Shown piece after piece: positions 57,467 to 64,000 of a DNA stretch of 64,000 nucleotides. Under the pieces are notes generated by a model that worked only from the letters and a program-made list of their open reading frames with translations, made no database searches and was not told the origin of the DNA. Made by a program: the position numbers and the translations under genes. The first letter of the stretch is position 1. Every line of letters starts with the position of its first letter. Source of the DNA: Myroides marinus (lineage in GTDB: Bacteria; Bacteroidota; Bacteroidia; Flavobacteriales; Flavobacteriaceae); NCBI RefSeq assembly GCF_900109075.1, contig NZ_FNYS01000001.1, forward strand, positions 1-64,000, in the 5' to 3' direction.

Positions 57467-58543
57467 TTATTCTAAACTTTCTGGTAGCAATAAACTAAAC
57501 TGACTAGCGGTAAGAATATCACATACGATCCGATTCATCTCCGTAGTGTAGTTCATCGCATTCATTCCTAAATAAGGTAATACTTTCATAATAGAGTTAC
57601 GTCCTTTATAGACTAACTTCTTACACATGGATTCTATCTCTGCTGTTGTTTCTGCGGATAAATAACCATTCAATATAATCTCATCACAAGATGCTTTAGC
57701 CACTTTATAGAAGACTTCTCTACGCTTTAAGAACTTCTCTTCATAAGTATAGAATATCTCTTCTTTAAACTCAAAATACTTATTGTATAAATCACCTTTA
57801 AAATACTTGCGCAACTCATCCATAAAGTGTTCCTGCATTCCTAAGTGATTAGCTGTTAATGTCAATAGTGCAAATGACATAAAGGGATAGTAATAAGTGG
57901 GTTCATTAATCACTGGATGCTCACTGTTAATCTCAAAGGTACGATTAGCATTTACTCTAAAGTCTTTTAGCTTCACGCTATGACTTGCTGTAGCTTTTAG
58001 TCCAATAGATTTCCAGTCTTCAATTACAGTAACTTCTTTTGGAAAGAAAAAGAACGTTTTAAAGTATGGTGTGCCATCTTGGTTATACAGTAACTCTCCT
58101 TTATCTTCTATATGACAATTAAGGGTTAATACTGTACAATGTGGTAAACCTACTATATAATCCCAAACTCCATTAACGATATAACCATCTTTACTCACTC
58201 TAGCCACTCCGTCTATCTGAGCACTTCCTCCAAAACAGACCTTCTTATCCTGAAAGATCATCTTAGCCATAAACGTATCTAGGTACCCTACAAACATATT
58301 AGCGCCAGAACACATAGTGACTGTCCATCCAAGACTACCATCTATTCTAGCTAGTTGTTCCTCTATTTCTAAGGCTTCGATTAGGCTTAATCCCAGTCCT
58401 CCTAAATCTTTAGGCACAAACATATTGAATAACTTATGCTTATAAATTATTTCTAACTGCTGTTCTGTTAAGGTTCCTAATTCATTAGACTTACATACCT
58501 CACTTTTTAGAATTGCTAAATCCTCTGATGTCATTTCGAACAT
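57467..58543 (-). CDS. Acyl-CoA dehydrogenase-fold flavoprotein, paralogue 1
   Basis: 358 residues (MTSEDLAILKSEV three codons in is an equally good start). Same layout as its neighbour: LTEQQLEIIYKHKLFNMFVP, RIDGSLGWTVTMCSGANMF, KKVCFGGSAQIDGVA, GYIVNGVWDYIVGLPHCTVL, and a helical C-terminus ending near GMNAMNYTTEMNRIV. The two share long identical blocks and clearly arose by tandem duplication. A possible -7 box (TATGTTTG leftward, 58571-58578) lies 28 bp upstream. A two-component monooxygenase or a dehydrogenase of a small pathway is possible; no flavin reductase gene is adjacent. Confidence 0.8.
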   Translation of the reverse strand: MFEMTSEDLAILKSEVCKSNELGTLTEQQLEIIYKHKLFNMFVPKDLGGLGLSLIEALEIEEQLARIDGSLGWTVTMCSGANMFVGYLDTFMAKMIFQDKKVCFGGSAQIDGVARVSKDGYIVNGVWDYIVGLPHCTVLTLNCHIEDKGELLYNQDGTPYFKTFFFFPKEVTVIEDWKSIGLKATASHSVKLKDFRVNANRTFEINSEHPVINEPTYYYPFMSFALLTLTANHLGMQEHFMDELRKYFKGDLYNKYFEFKEEIFYTYEEKFLKRREVFYKVAKASCDEIILNGYLSAETTAEIESMCKKLVYKGRNSIMKVLPYLGMNAMNYTTEMNRIVCDILTASQFSLLLPESLE

Positions 58544-58817
58544 AATACATTGATTTATTACACATTATAACAAACATATCAAATATTAATCTTATTAATA
58601 TGTGATTATTCTCAATTAGTGCAAAAAACATTCCACACTCGTTATTTCTATATCTTATTTTACAATATTCTTTCACTTTCCACTAATACTCTAGGCTCAG
58701 AGCAATTCTAAAACTGAGAAAAGAGATAATTGGCTAAATTTTAAATAGACTGTAACACCCCTTTGTTTAAAAAAACTTACTTTTATAGTATTATATAAAT
58801 AGAGAAATTATACAAAT

Positions 58818-60845
58818 ATGTCTGCATTAAACAATCCATTTAACACAGTACACGGCACTGCGCCATTTACACAGATTAAAACGGAAGACTATATTCCTGC
58901 TTTTCAAAAAGCAATACAAGACACAAAAAATGAAATAGAAGCTATTACTTCTAATACTGATATACCTACATTCGAAAATACTTTAGAGGCTCTTGCTTAT
59001 TCAGGTATGGAATTAGACATATTGTCTAATATATTCTTTAACCTCAACTCTGCTGAAACAAATGACGAGATGCAAAAAATAGCACAGGAAGTAGCTCCTA
59101 TGTTATCTGCATTGAGCAATGATATTTCCTTAAACGAAGAGTTGTTTAAACGCGTTAAAGCTGTATACGAACAAAAAGATAACCTAAACCTTACTACAGA
59201 ACAAGAAACACTGTTGACAAAGAACTATAAAAGCTTTGTAAGAAATGGTGCTTTATTATCTGAAGACAAGAAAGAACGCTTAAGAGCTATTGATGCAGAA
59301 TTATCTACTACTGCTTTGAAGTTCGGAGAGAATGTATTAGCAGAAACTCATAAATATCAATTACATATCACTTCTGAACAAGACTTAGCAGGACTACCTG
59401 AAGGGGCTATCGAAGAAGCTAAAGCATTAGCTGAACAAGAAGGTAAAGAGGGTTGGATATTCACATTGGATTATCCAAGCTATATTCCTTTTATGACGTA
59501 TGCTGATAATCGTGAGTTGCGTAAAGAAATGGCTATTGCAGGAGGTAAAAAAGCATTCCAAGACAATGAGCACAACAATGAAGCTAACGTTTTAAACATA
59601 GTAAACTTACGCCATGAGAGAGCTAATCTATTAGGATATGCTACACATGCTCACTTTGTATTGGAAGAGCGTATGGCACAAAGTCCTGATAAAGTAAATG
59701 CTTTCTTAGAAGAGTTATTAGCAAAGGCTAAACCTGCAGCAGATAAAGAGTTTGCTGAGTTAGCTGCTTTTGCTAAGAAAACAGATAATATAGATCAGTT
59801 AGAGAAATGGGATGGCTCGTACTACTCTGAGAAGTTAAAACAAGAACGTTTTAGTTTAGACGACGAGTTATTAAAACCATACTTCCAATTAGAGAATGTA
59901 TTAGATGGTGCTTACCAAGTAGCGAATAAGCTATATGGATTAGTATTCACTGAAGTACACAATATAGAAAAGTATCACGCTGATGTACGTACGTTCGAAG
60001 TAACGAATGAAGCTGGTGAGTTTATCGCTGTGTTCTACACTGACTTCTTCCCTCGTAAAGGAAAGAGAAATGGTGCTTGGATGACTTCATTCAAAAACCA
60101 ATATATCAAAGATGGAATAAACGAGAGACCACATATCTCTATCGTGTGTAACTTCACTAAGCCTACTGCAACTAAACCTTCGTTACTTACATTTAACGAA
60201 GTGACTACTTTATTCCACGAGTTTGGACATGCATTACACGGTATGTTGGCCAACACGACTTACCCATCTCTATCAGGTACTAATGTATATTGGGACTTCG
60301 TAGAGTTGCCAAGTCAAGTGATGGAGAACTGGTGTTACGAGAAAGAAGCTTTAGAGCTATTCGCTAAGCACTACCAAACAGGAGAGACTATTCCTATGGA
60401 GTTAGTAGAAAAAATCAAAGAGAGCGCAAGCTTCTTAGAAGGATTAGCTACTGTTCGTCAGTTGAGCTTTGGTTTATTAGATATGGGATGGCATGGACAA
60501 GATCCTACTACTATTACAAGTCTAAAAGACTTCGAGACAAAACAGTTCCAATCTACACAGCAATATCCTGATGTAAAAGAGAATGCTATGAGTACTTCAT
60601 TCTCACATATCTTCCAAGGAGGATACTCTTCTGGATACTATAGTTACAAATGGGCAGAGGTATTAGATGCAGATGCTTTTGCTTATTTTAAAGCTAATGG
60701 TATCTTTAATAAAGAGGTAGCTACGAAGTTTAAAGATAATGTACTGTCTCAAGGAGGTACAGATCATCCAATGACATTGTACAAGAAATTCAGAGGTCAA
60801 GAACCTAGTCCTGATGCTTTACTGAAAAGAGCAGGATTGTTATAA
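58818..60845 (+). CDS. dcp: M3 family peptidyl-dipeptidase (Dcp-like)
   Basis: Zinc metallopeptidase that removes dipeptides from peptide C-termini; 675 residues without a signal peptide, so cytoplasmic. Catalytic motif TTLFHEFGHALHGML (HExxH), third ligand region YWDFVELPSQVMENW, and the substrate-binding Tyr/His area GGYSSGYYSYKWAEVLDADA. The long N-terminal helical part is typical of the Dcp/oligopeptidase A group; Dcp is favoured over PrlC by the WDFVELPSQ block. Confidence 0.93.
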   Translation: MSALNNPFNTVHGTAPFTQIKTEDYIPAFQKAIQDTKNEIEAITSNTDIPTFENTLEALAYSGMELDILSNIFFNLNSAETNDEMQKIAQEVAPMLSALSNDISLNEELFKRVKAVYEQKDNLNLTTEQETLLTKNYKSFVRNGALLSEDKKERLRAIDAELSTTALKFGENVLAETHKYQLHITSEQDLAGLPEGAIEEAKALAEQEGKEGWIFTLDYPSYIPFMTYADNRELRKEMAIAGGKKAFQDNEHNNEANVLNIVNLRHERANLLGYATHAHFVLEERMAQSPDKVNAFLEELLAKAKPAADKEFAELAAFAKKTDNIDQLEKWDGSYYSEKLKQERFSLDDELLKPYFQLENVLDGAYQVANKLYGLVFTEVHNIEKYHADVRTFEVTNEAGEFIAVFYTDFFPRKGKRNGAWMTSFKNQYIKDGINERPHISIVCNFTKPTATKPSLLTFNEVTTLFHEFGHALHGMLANTTYPSLSGTNVYWDFVELPSQVMENWCYEKEALELFAKHYQTGETIPMELVEKIKESASFLEGLATVRQLSFGLLDMGWHGQDPTTITSLKDFETKQFQSTQQYPDVKENAMSTSFSHIFQGGYSSGYYSYKWAEVLDADAFAYFKANGIFNKEVATKFKDNVLSQGGTDHPMTLYKKFRGQEPSPDALLKRAGLL

Positions 60846-60850
60846 AAACA

Positions 60851-60885
60851 AAGAAGCCCATTGCGATGCAATGGGCTTCTTTTAT
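60851..60885 (+). terminator. Intrinsic terminator of the M3 peptidase gene
   Basis: AAGAAGCCCATTGC (60851-60864) and GCAATGGGCTTCTT (60868-60881) form a 14-bp stem, then TTTATTTT. Confidence 0.93.
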
Positions 60886-60911
60886 TTTGGGGACTTGTAT
60901 CTAAATATTTT

Positions 60912-60998
60912 ATCTCTACACGTCTATATTGTGGTTACCATCTCTACATTCCAATATTATGGTTACTGGGTGGTAGACGCAAAGTGTTGCGTCTCTAC
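60912..60998. repeat. CTCTAC repeats: 28-bp tandem pair plus a palindromic copy
   Basis: Two units of about 27 bp (60912-60938 and 60940-60966) share ATCTCTACA at the left and a TATT..TGGTTAC end at the right, differing mainly in six central bases. Next comes a palindrome, GTAGACGCAA (60973-60982) against TTGCGTCTCTAC (60987-60998), which has two extra bases. Its last bases form the stop codon of the leftward lipoprotein gene. Confidence 0.6.
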
Positions 60999-61543
60999 AG
61001 AAAACACTCTTCGTTATAAACGTAAGCATCAAGTGTGATTGGCATCTTATTAGCTTCTTTAAGGTCATTTTGAGCTTCGTTATACTTATCTACCTCTGAA
61101 GCTGCTTTAGGGTCTTTAATAGTACCTAATAAGTCTTTAATACGATCTAATTCGCGTTGTTGATCTGCTTTAAGATACCCAACAGCCACTTCACATACTT
61201 CTTTAAATGTTTTACCTCCTACCTGTTTTAAGAAAGCAGCATCTGTCTTATCATTGTCGATACCATCTTCTGCATCATAGATAATATTATAGTTACCTAT
61301 AATCTGTATTGCTTTTTGTAAACGCCATTGATCATCATCTCCTAAAGATACCATCATTTTATCTTCAGATTCAGCGTATGCATCCATATTCTCTGCAGAC
61401 AATCTCAATTCTTTAGTCTCAGTTTGTTCAGCTGGTGCTTCTACTTTTGTATCTTCTACCACTACTGGCGTTTCTACTTGTTTGTCTTTACAACTAACTG
61501 TAAGAAGAGCCACTGCAAATATTGTTAAGCTTAATTTTTTCAT
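60995..61543 (-). CDS. Small lipoprotein of unknown function
   Basis: 182 residues from the ATG giving MKKLSLTIFAVALLTVSC, a lipoprotein signal with Cys18; an upstream GTG frame would bury the signal and is unlikely. After a Glu/Val/Pro/Thr-rich linker (VETPVVVEDTKVEAP) comes a folded domain of about 130 residues (LSAENMDAYAESEDKMMVSL; WRLQKAIQIIGNYNII; GKTFKEVCEVAVGYL) that resembles DUF6694-type lipoproteins. The TAG stop falls inside a palindromic repeat, so the original C-terminus may have been slightly different. Function unknown. Confidence 0.78.
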   Translation of the reverse strand: MKKLSLTIFAVALLTVSCKDKQVETPVVVEDTKVEAPAEQTETKELRLSAENMDAYAESEDKMMVSLGDDDQWRLQKAIQIIGNYNIIYDAEDGIDNDKTDAAFLKQVGGKTFKEVCEVAVGYLKADQQRELDRIKDLLGTIKDPKAASEVDKYNEAQNDLKEANKMPITLDAYVYNEECFL

Positions 61544-61636
61544 ATTTATACGTAAAGGAACAAATGTAAAACCTAAAACACCAATTATACAATAGCCATA
61601 ATCAGCTAATTTTCTCACTTACATTCAATAGTACTA

Positions 61637-61669
61637 TACAAAAAAGGGAAGGTAATACTACCCTCCCTT
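61637..61669 (-). terminator. Intrinsic terminator of the pirin gene
   Basis: AAGGGAAGGTA (61644-61654) and TACCCTCCCTT (61659-61669) pair with one G-U on the leftward RNA, then U6. Confidence 0.82.
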
Positions 61670-61729
61670 CGAATCAAAACAAAACCACTATAATTAATAT
61701 AGTCTCTTTACTTATTATGAAAAAACTTA

Positions 61730-62602
61730 TTATGATAAGTCACCAAACTTCCCAGAGTTAAAGTCCTCTACTGCTGCTACAAGTTCATCTGTTGTATTCA
61801 TTACAAATGGCCCGTAGTGAGCAATAGGTTCGTTTAAAGGTTCTCCAGATATAATCAATACTACCGCATCTTTAGTTACCTCAACAGTAAACTCCTCTCC
61901 CTCTCTATCCATATGTGCTACATAATCTGTAGCTACAGTAGTTCCGTTTACTTTAACTTCTCCTTCTAGTACCAGTAACAAAGTTGTATATCCGCTTGGG
62001 AAAGCAAACTTAGTTTCTAATCCAGCTTTTGCTTTTAGGTTGTACATATGGATTGGTGAGAATGTTGACGCACTACCTTTAGTTCCATTATAATCACCAG
62101 CTATAACTTCTACTAGCCCCATATCATTCTCTAACAAATGTTTTGCCATCGTTTTATTCTCAATAGCTTGATATTTAGCAGGGCCTTTTTTATCTTCTCT
62201 TTTTAAATTCACCCATAGCTGAACCATTTGGAACTCTCCTCCTGTTTTACTCCACTCTGTTTCATGAAACTCTTTGTGTAACACTCCAGACGCTGCAGTC
62301 ATCCATTGTACATCACCTTCACCGATAACTCCTCCACCTCCACTACTATCTCCGTGCTCTACACGTCCTTTATATGCAATAGTTACAGTCTCAAAACCTT
62401 TATGAGGGTGAACACCTACTCCTCTTGGTATCTCTGATGGTCCAAACTCATATTTAGAATTGTAATCTAGCATAATGAAAGGATCCATTTGTTTCATATC
62501 CATATTAGGCATACTTGGAATAAAGTTATGCACTCTAAAACCATCTCCTACAAAATGTGCTGGTTGTGGTTTTACGATCTGTTTTATGTTTCTTGTTTTC
62601 AT
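61730..62602 (-). CDS. Pirin family protein
   Basis: 290-residue bicupin. The N-terminal metal site is HPHKGFETVTIAY plus VLHKEFHETE (two His, a third His and Glu), typical of pirins, some of which oxidise quercetin. Also present is VHNFIPSMPNMDMKQMDPFI, the family's opening. A -7-like box, TAATTTTG, lies 20 bp upstream (62623-62630). Monocistronic with its own terminator. Biological role is not predictable. Confidence 0.9.
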   Translation of the reverse strand: MKTRNIKQIVKPQPAHFVGDGFRVHNFIPSMPNMDMKQMDPFIMLDYNSKYEFGPSEIPRGVGVHPHKGFETVTIAYKGRVEHGDSSGGGGVIGEGDVQWMTAASGVLHKEFHETEWSKTGGEFQMVQLWVNLKREDKKGPAKYQAIENKTMAKHLLENDMGLVEVIAGDYNGTKGSASTFSPIHMYNLKAKAGLETKFAFPSGYTTLLLVLEGEVKVNGTTVATDYVAHMDREGEEFTVEVTKDAVVLIISGEPLNEPIAHYGPFVMNTTDELVAAVEDFNSGKFGDLS

Positions 62603-62622
62603 AGTTGTAATATTTTATACTT

Positions 62623-62630
62623 CAAAATTA
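62623..62630 (-). promoter_or_regulatory. Candidate -7 box of the pirin gene
   Basis: Leftward TAATTTTG matches TAnnTTTG; no properly spaced -33 box. Confidence 0.4.
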
Positions 62631-62680
62631 CAACCACTTACCCCCAAACACACTTAATCTACAACAAGAAGTAAGAGTAC

Positions 62681-62711
62681 AAAAAAAGAGGCTTACCTAA
62701 GTAAACCTCTT
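62681..62711 (-). terminator. Intrinsic terminator of the macroglobulin gene
   Basis: AAGAGGCTTAC (62686-62696) and GTAAACCTCTT (62701-62711) pair with one G-U on the leftward RNA, followed by a U-run. Confidence 0.82.
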
Positions 62712-62730
62712 CTTGAATTATAGTTATAAA

Positions 62731-64000
62731 CTAGTTTTTAATCTCTACTCTCATCCCTTCACTATGAGCACTAAGCTCTGGCGCGTACATACTTTGCATT
62801 GTTGTAATCCCGTTTGAGAAATTACCACTTACATTTGCTCGTAAGTCATACTCGAATACATAACTACCTTTTCTCAATCTAGAGATAAAGAAATTAGTAG
62901 ATGCATCTCTTGTTTCTTCATAGTAACCAAACTCTCCTTTCCATCTATAACCTGAAAGTACATTCGTTGGTTCTAATCCACTTGCACGCATATCTTTTAG
63001 ATGTACATAGTCCATATCTCTATCAACATTAATCTCTAGACGTACAGTAACTACATCACCTACTTTCACAGGTGTCTCCTTTGTAATCTCGCGTAATACC
63101 TGACCTTTGTCTGTATTTGCTTTTACATAAAGCTTCTTGTTCATCTTAATACCAGTCTCTGCAGCATTAATAGCATCTAAATTCTCAAAATACTGCCAGT
63201 ACATTGCCCCATAAGCGATACCAGGAGAAGTCTTCGTTAGTTCTACAACGCCTTTCTTCGCTGTCATCTCTGCTTTTGACCAATTCTGCTTGATATAACC
63301 ACTTCCCATCTGAGCAGTCTCAGTCGTATTAATAGGATAACCTCCCACTTTTACTTCTATTCCCTTCTCAGTATCCATCCAAGACTTACCTGTGTTTAAT
63401 AAAGCATATACTGCCTTTGTCGTTGACTTAATAGATGCCCATCCACTAGTTTGTTTATTTTTAAGTAACCATACCTTCATTTGCTCAATAGCAGTCGAAT
63501 ATTTCTCTTGATCTACTTCATTAGCAGCCTCTATAATAGCCACCTGAGTTTCTACAGGAGCCTGATACCATAACCAGCCTGCTGTATTATTTTTCCAGTA
63601 CATTCCCATTTCATCTGACTGTACAGCTGTTTCTAGCAAGCCTTTTACAATATTATCTGCTGTTTTTTGTACACCAAATCTTTTTGCTATTACCGCACGC
63701 ATAGCGTCTTGATATAGATTATTAGAAGGTTTCTCACTCTCTATACTCTTGCGAATAGCTGTAATCATAGGAGAATACTTCTCATTAATACCATACTCCC
63801 CAATAAAGAAACTACGTGTATATAGATAATGAGTACCTATACTTGTTACCTTTCCTTTCTCTCCGAATTTAGCTTGTTCTACAAAAGAATTATACTGCGC
63901 TTGATCCATATATTCAATAGCCTGGTTCAGCATAGTCTTATAACCTGAGTTTATATGTAAGATGTTATCTAATACTCCCATTCTTCTAAGTGTACCAAAC
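62731..64000 (-). CDS. Alpha-2-macroglobulin family protein (C-terminal part, runs off window)
   Basis: The reading frame is open to the right edge, so only the last 420 or so residues are seen. They match the C-terminal part of bacterial alpha-2-macroglobulins: the helical complement-like domain (YMDQAQYNSFVEQAK; NTAGWLWYQAPVETQVAIIE; SGWASIKSTTKAVYALLNTG), then MG10 and receptor-binding-like sheets (MDYVHLKDMRASGLEP; GSYVFEYDLRANVSGNFSNG). These periplasmic or surface proteins trap proteases. A thioester motif, if any, would lie outside this window, as does the start. Confidence 0.88.
   Translation of the reverse strand, partial: FGTLRRMGVLDNILHINSGYKTMLNQAIEYMDQAQYNSFVEQAKFGEKGKVTSIGTHYLYTRSFFIGEYGINEKYSPMITAIRKSIESEKPSNNLYQDAMRAVIAKRFGVQKTADNIVKGLLETAVQSDEMGMYWKNNTAGWLWYQAPVETQVAIIEAANEVDQEKYSTAIEQMKVWLLKNKQTSGWASIKSTTKAVYALLNTGKSWMDTEKGIEVKVGGYPINTTETAQMGSGYIKQNWSKAEMTAKKGVVELTKTSPGIAYGAMYWQYFENLDAINAAETGIKMNKKLYVKANTDKGQVLREITKETPVKVGDVVTVRLEINVDRDMDYVHLKDMRASGLEPTNVLSGYRWKGEFGYYEETRDASTNFFISRLRKGSYVFEYDLRANVSGNFSNGITTMQSMYAPELSAHSEGMRVEIKN

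Noticed and set aside
56307..58543. Frameshifted single gene
   Set aside because: Both reading frames are complete, start and end like the family, and are separated by a terminator; this is duplication, not a broken gene.

Overview
The window is a piece of a low-GC Bacteroidota chromosome, most likely family Flavobacteriaceae and possibly Myroides or a close relative; genus is an inference. Three things support this. Recognisable promoters follow the Bacteroidota pattern (-7 box TAnnTTTG, with TTTG about 19 bp further upstream). Ribosome-binding sites are weak and A-rich. The gene content also fits: a HmuY-like lipoprotein with a TonB-dependent receptor, an S46 dipeptidyl-peptidase, CtlX-type amidinohydrolases, and the run rplQ-carA-eno-gltA after the ribosomal operon. 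No rRNA, tRNA, CRISPR array, prophage or insertion sequence was seen.

Layout. 1-2004: AT-rich non-coding DNA with short repeats, xanthine phosphoribosyltransferase and a methyltransferase. 2271-5836: a two-gene haem/iron-uptake-type operon (TonB-dependent receptor, HmuY-like lipoprotein) behind a 16-bp perfect inverted repeat. 5975-7835: two adjacent guanidino-group-modifying enzymes. 7963-12115: gltA, eno and carA, each ending in its own hairpin terminator. 12225-29191: the fused str-S10-spc-alpha ribosomal operon, transcribed leftward from a textbook promoter in front of rpsL (rpsL, rpsG, fusA, then rpsJ to rplQ, including secY, infA, rpmJ and rpoA). tuf, adk and map are not in it. Two hairpins interrupt it, before rplC and before rpsD; the second looks like an intrinsic terminator or attenuator.

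29675-38388: rlmB with an undescribed kinase-like gene, a rhomboid protease, rarA, a YjjG-type nucleotidase, a secreted protein of unknown role, radC and mpl. 38602-45027: small membrane proteins, an overlapping pair of unknown envelope proteins, and an S46 peptidase of DPP7 type. 45116-50861: a complete seven-gene Mrp Na+/H+ antiporter operon. 51027-53254: hpt-adk-obgE. 53255-54524: a 1.27-kb gene-poor stretch that contains a good candidate small RNA with its own promoter and terminator. 54525-56162: purK-purE. 56307-58543: two tandem acyl-CoA-dehydrogenase-like paralogues. 58818 to the end: an M3 peptidase, a small lipoprotein, a pirin, and the 3' part of an alpha-2-macroglobulin gene that runs off the right edge.

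The window is mostly housekeeping: translation, purine salvage and synthesis, peptidoglycan recycling, sodium/pH homeostasis, and peptide use at the cell surface. The most interesting items are non-coding or unrecognised: the small-RNA candidate near 53.5 kb, the terminator-like hairpin in front of rpsD, the operator-like palindrome over the TonB receptor promoter, the kinase-like gene after rlmB, and palindromic CTCTAC repeats at convergent gene ends.
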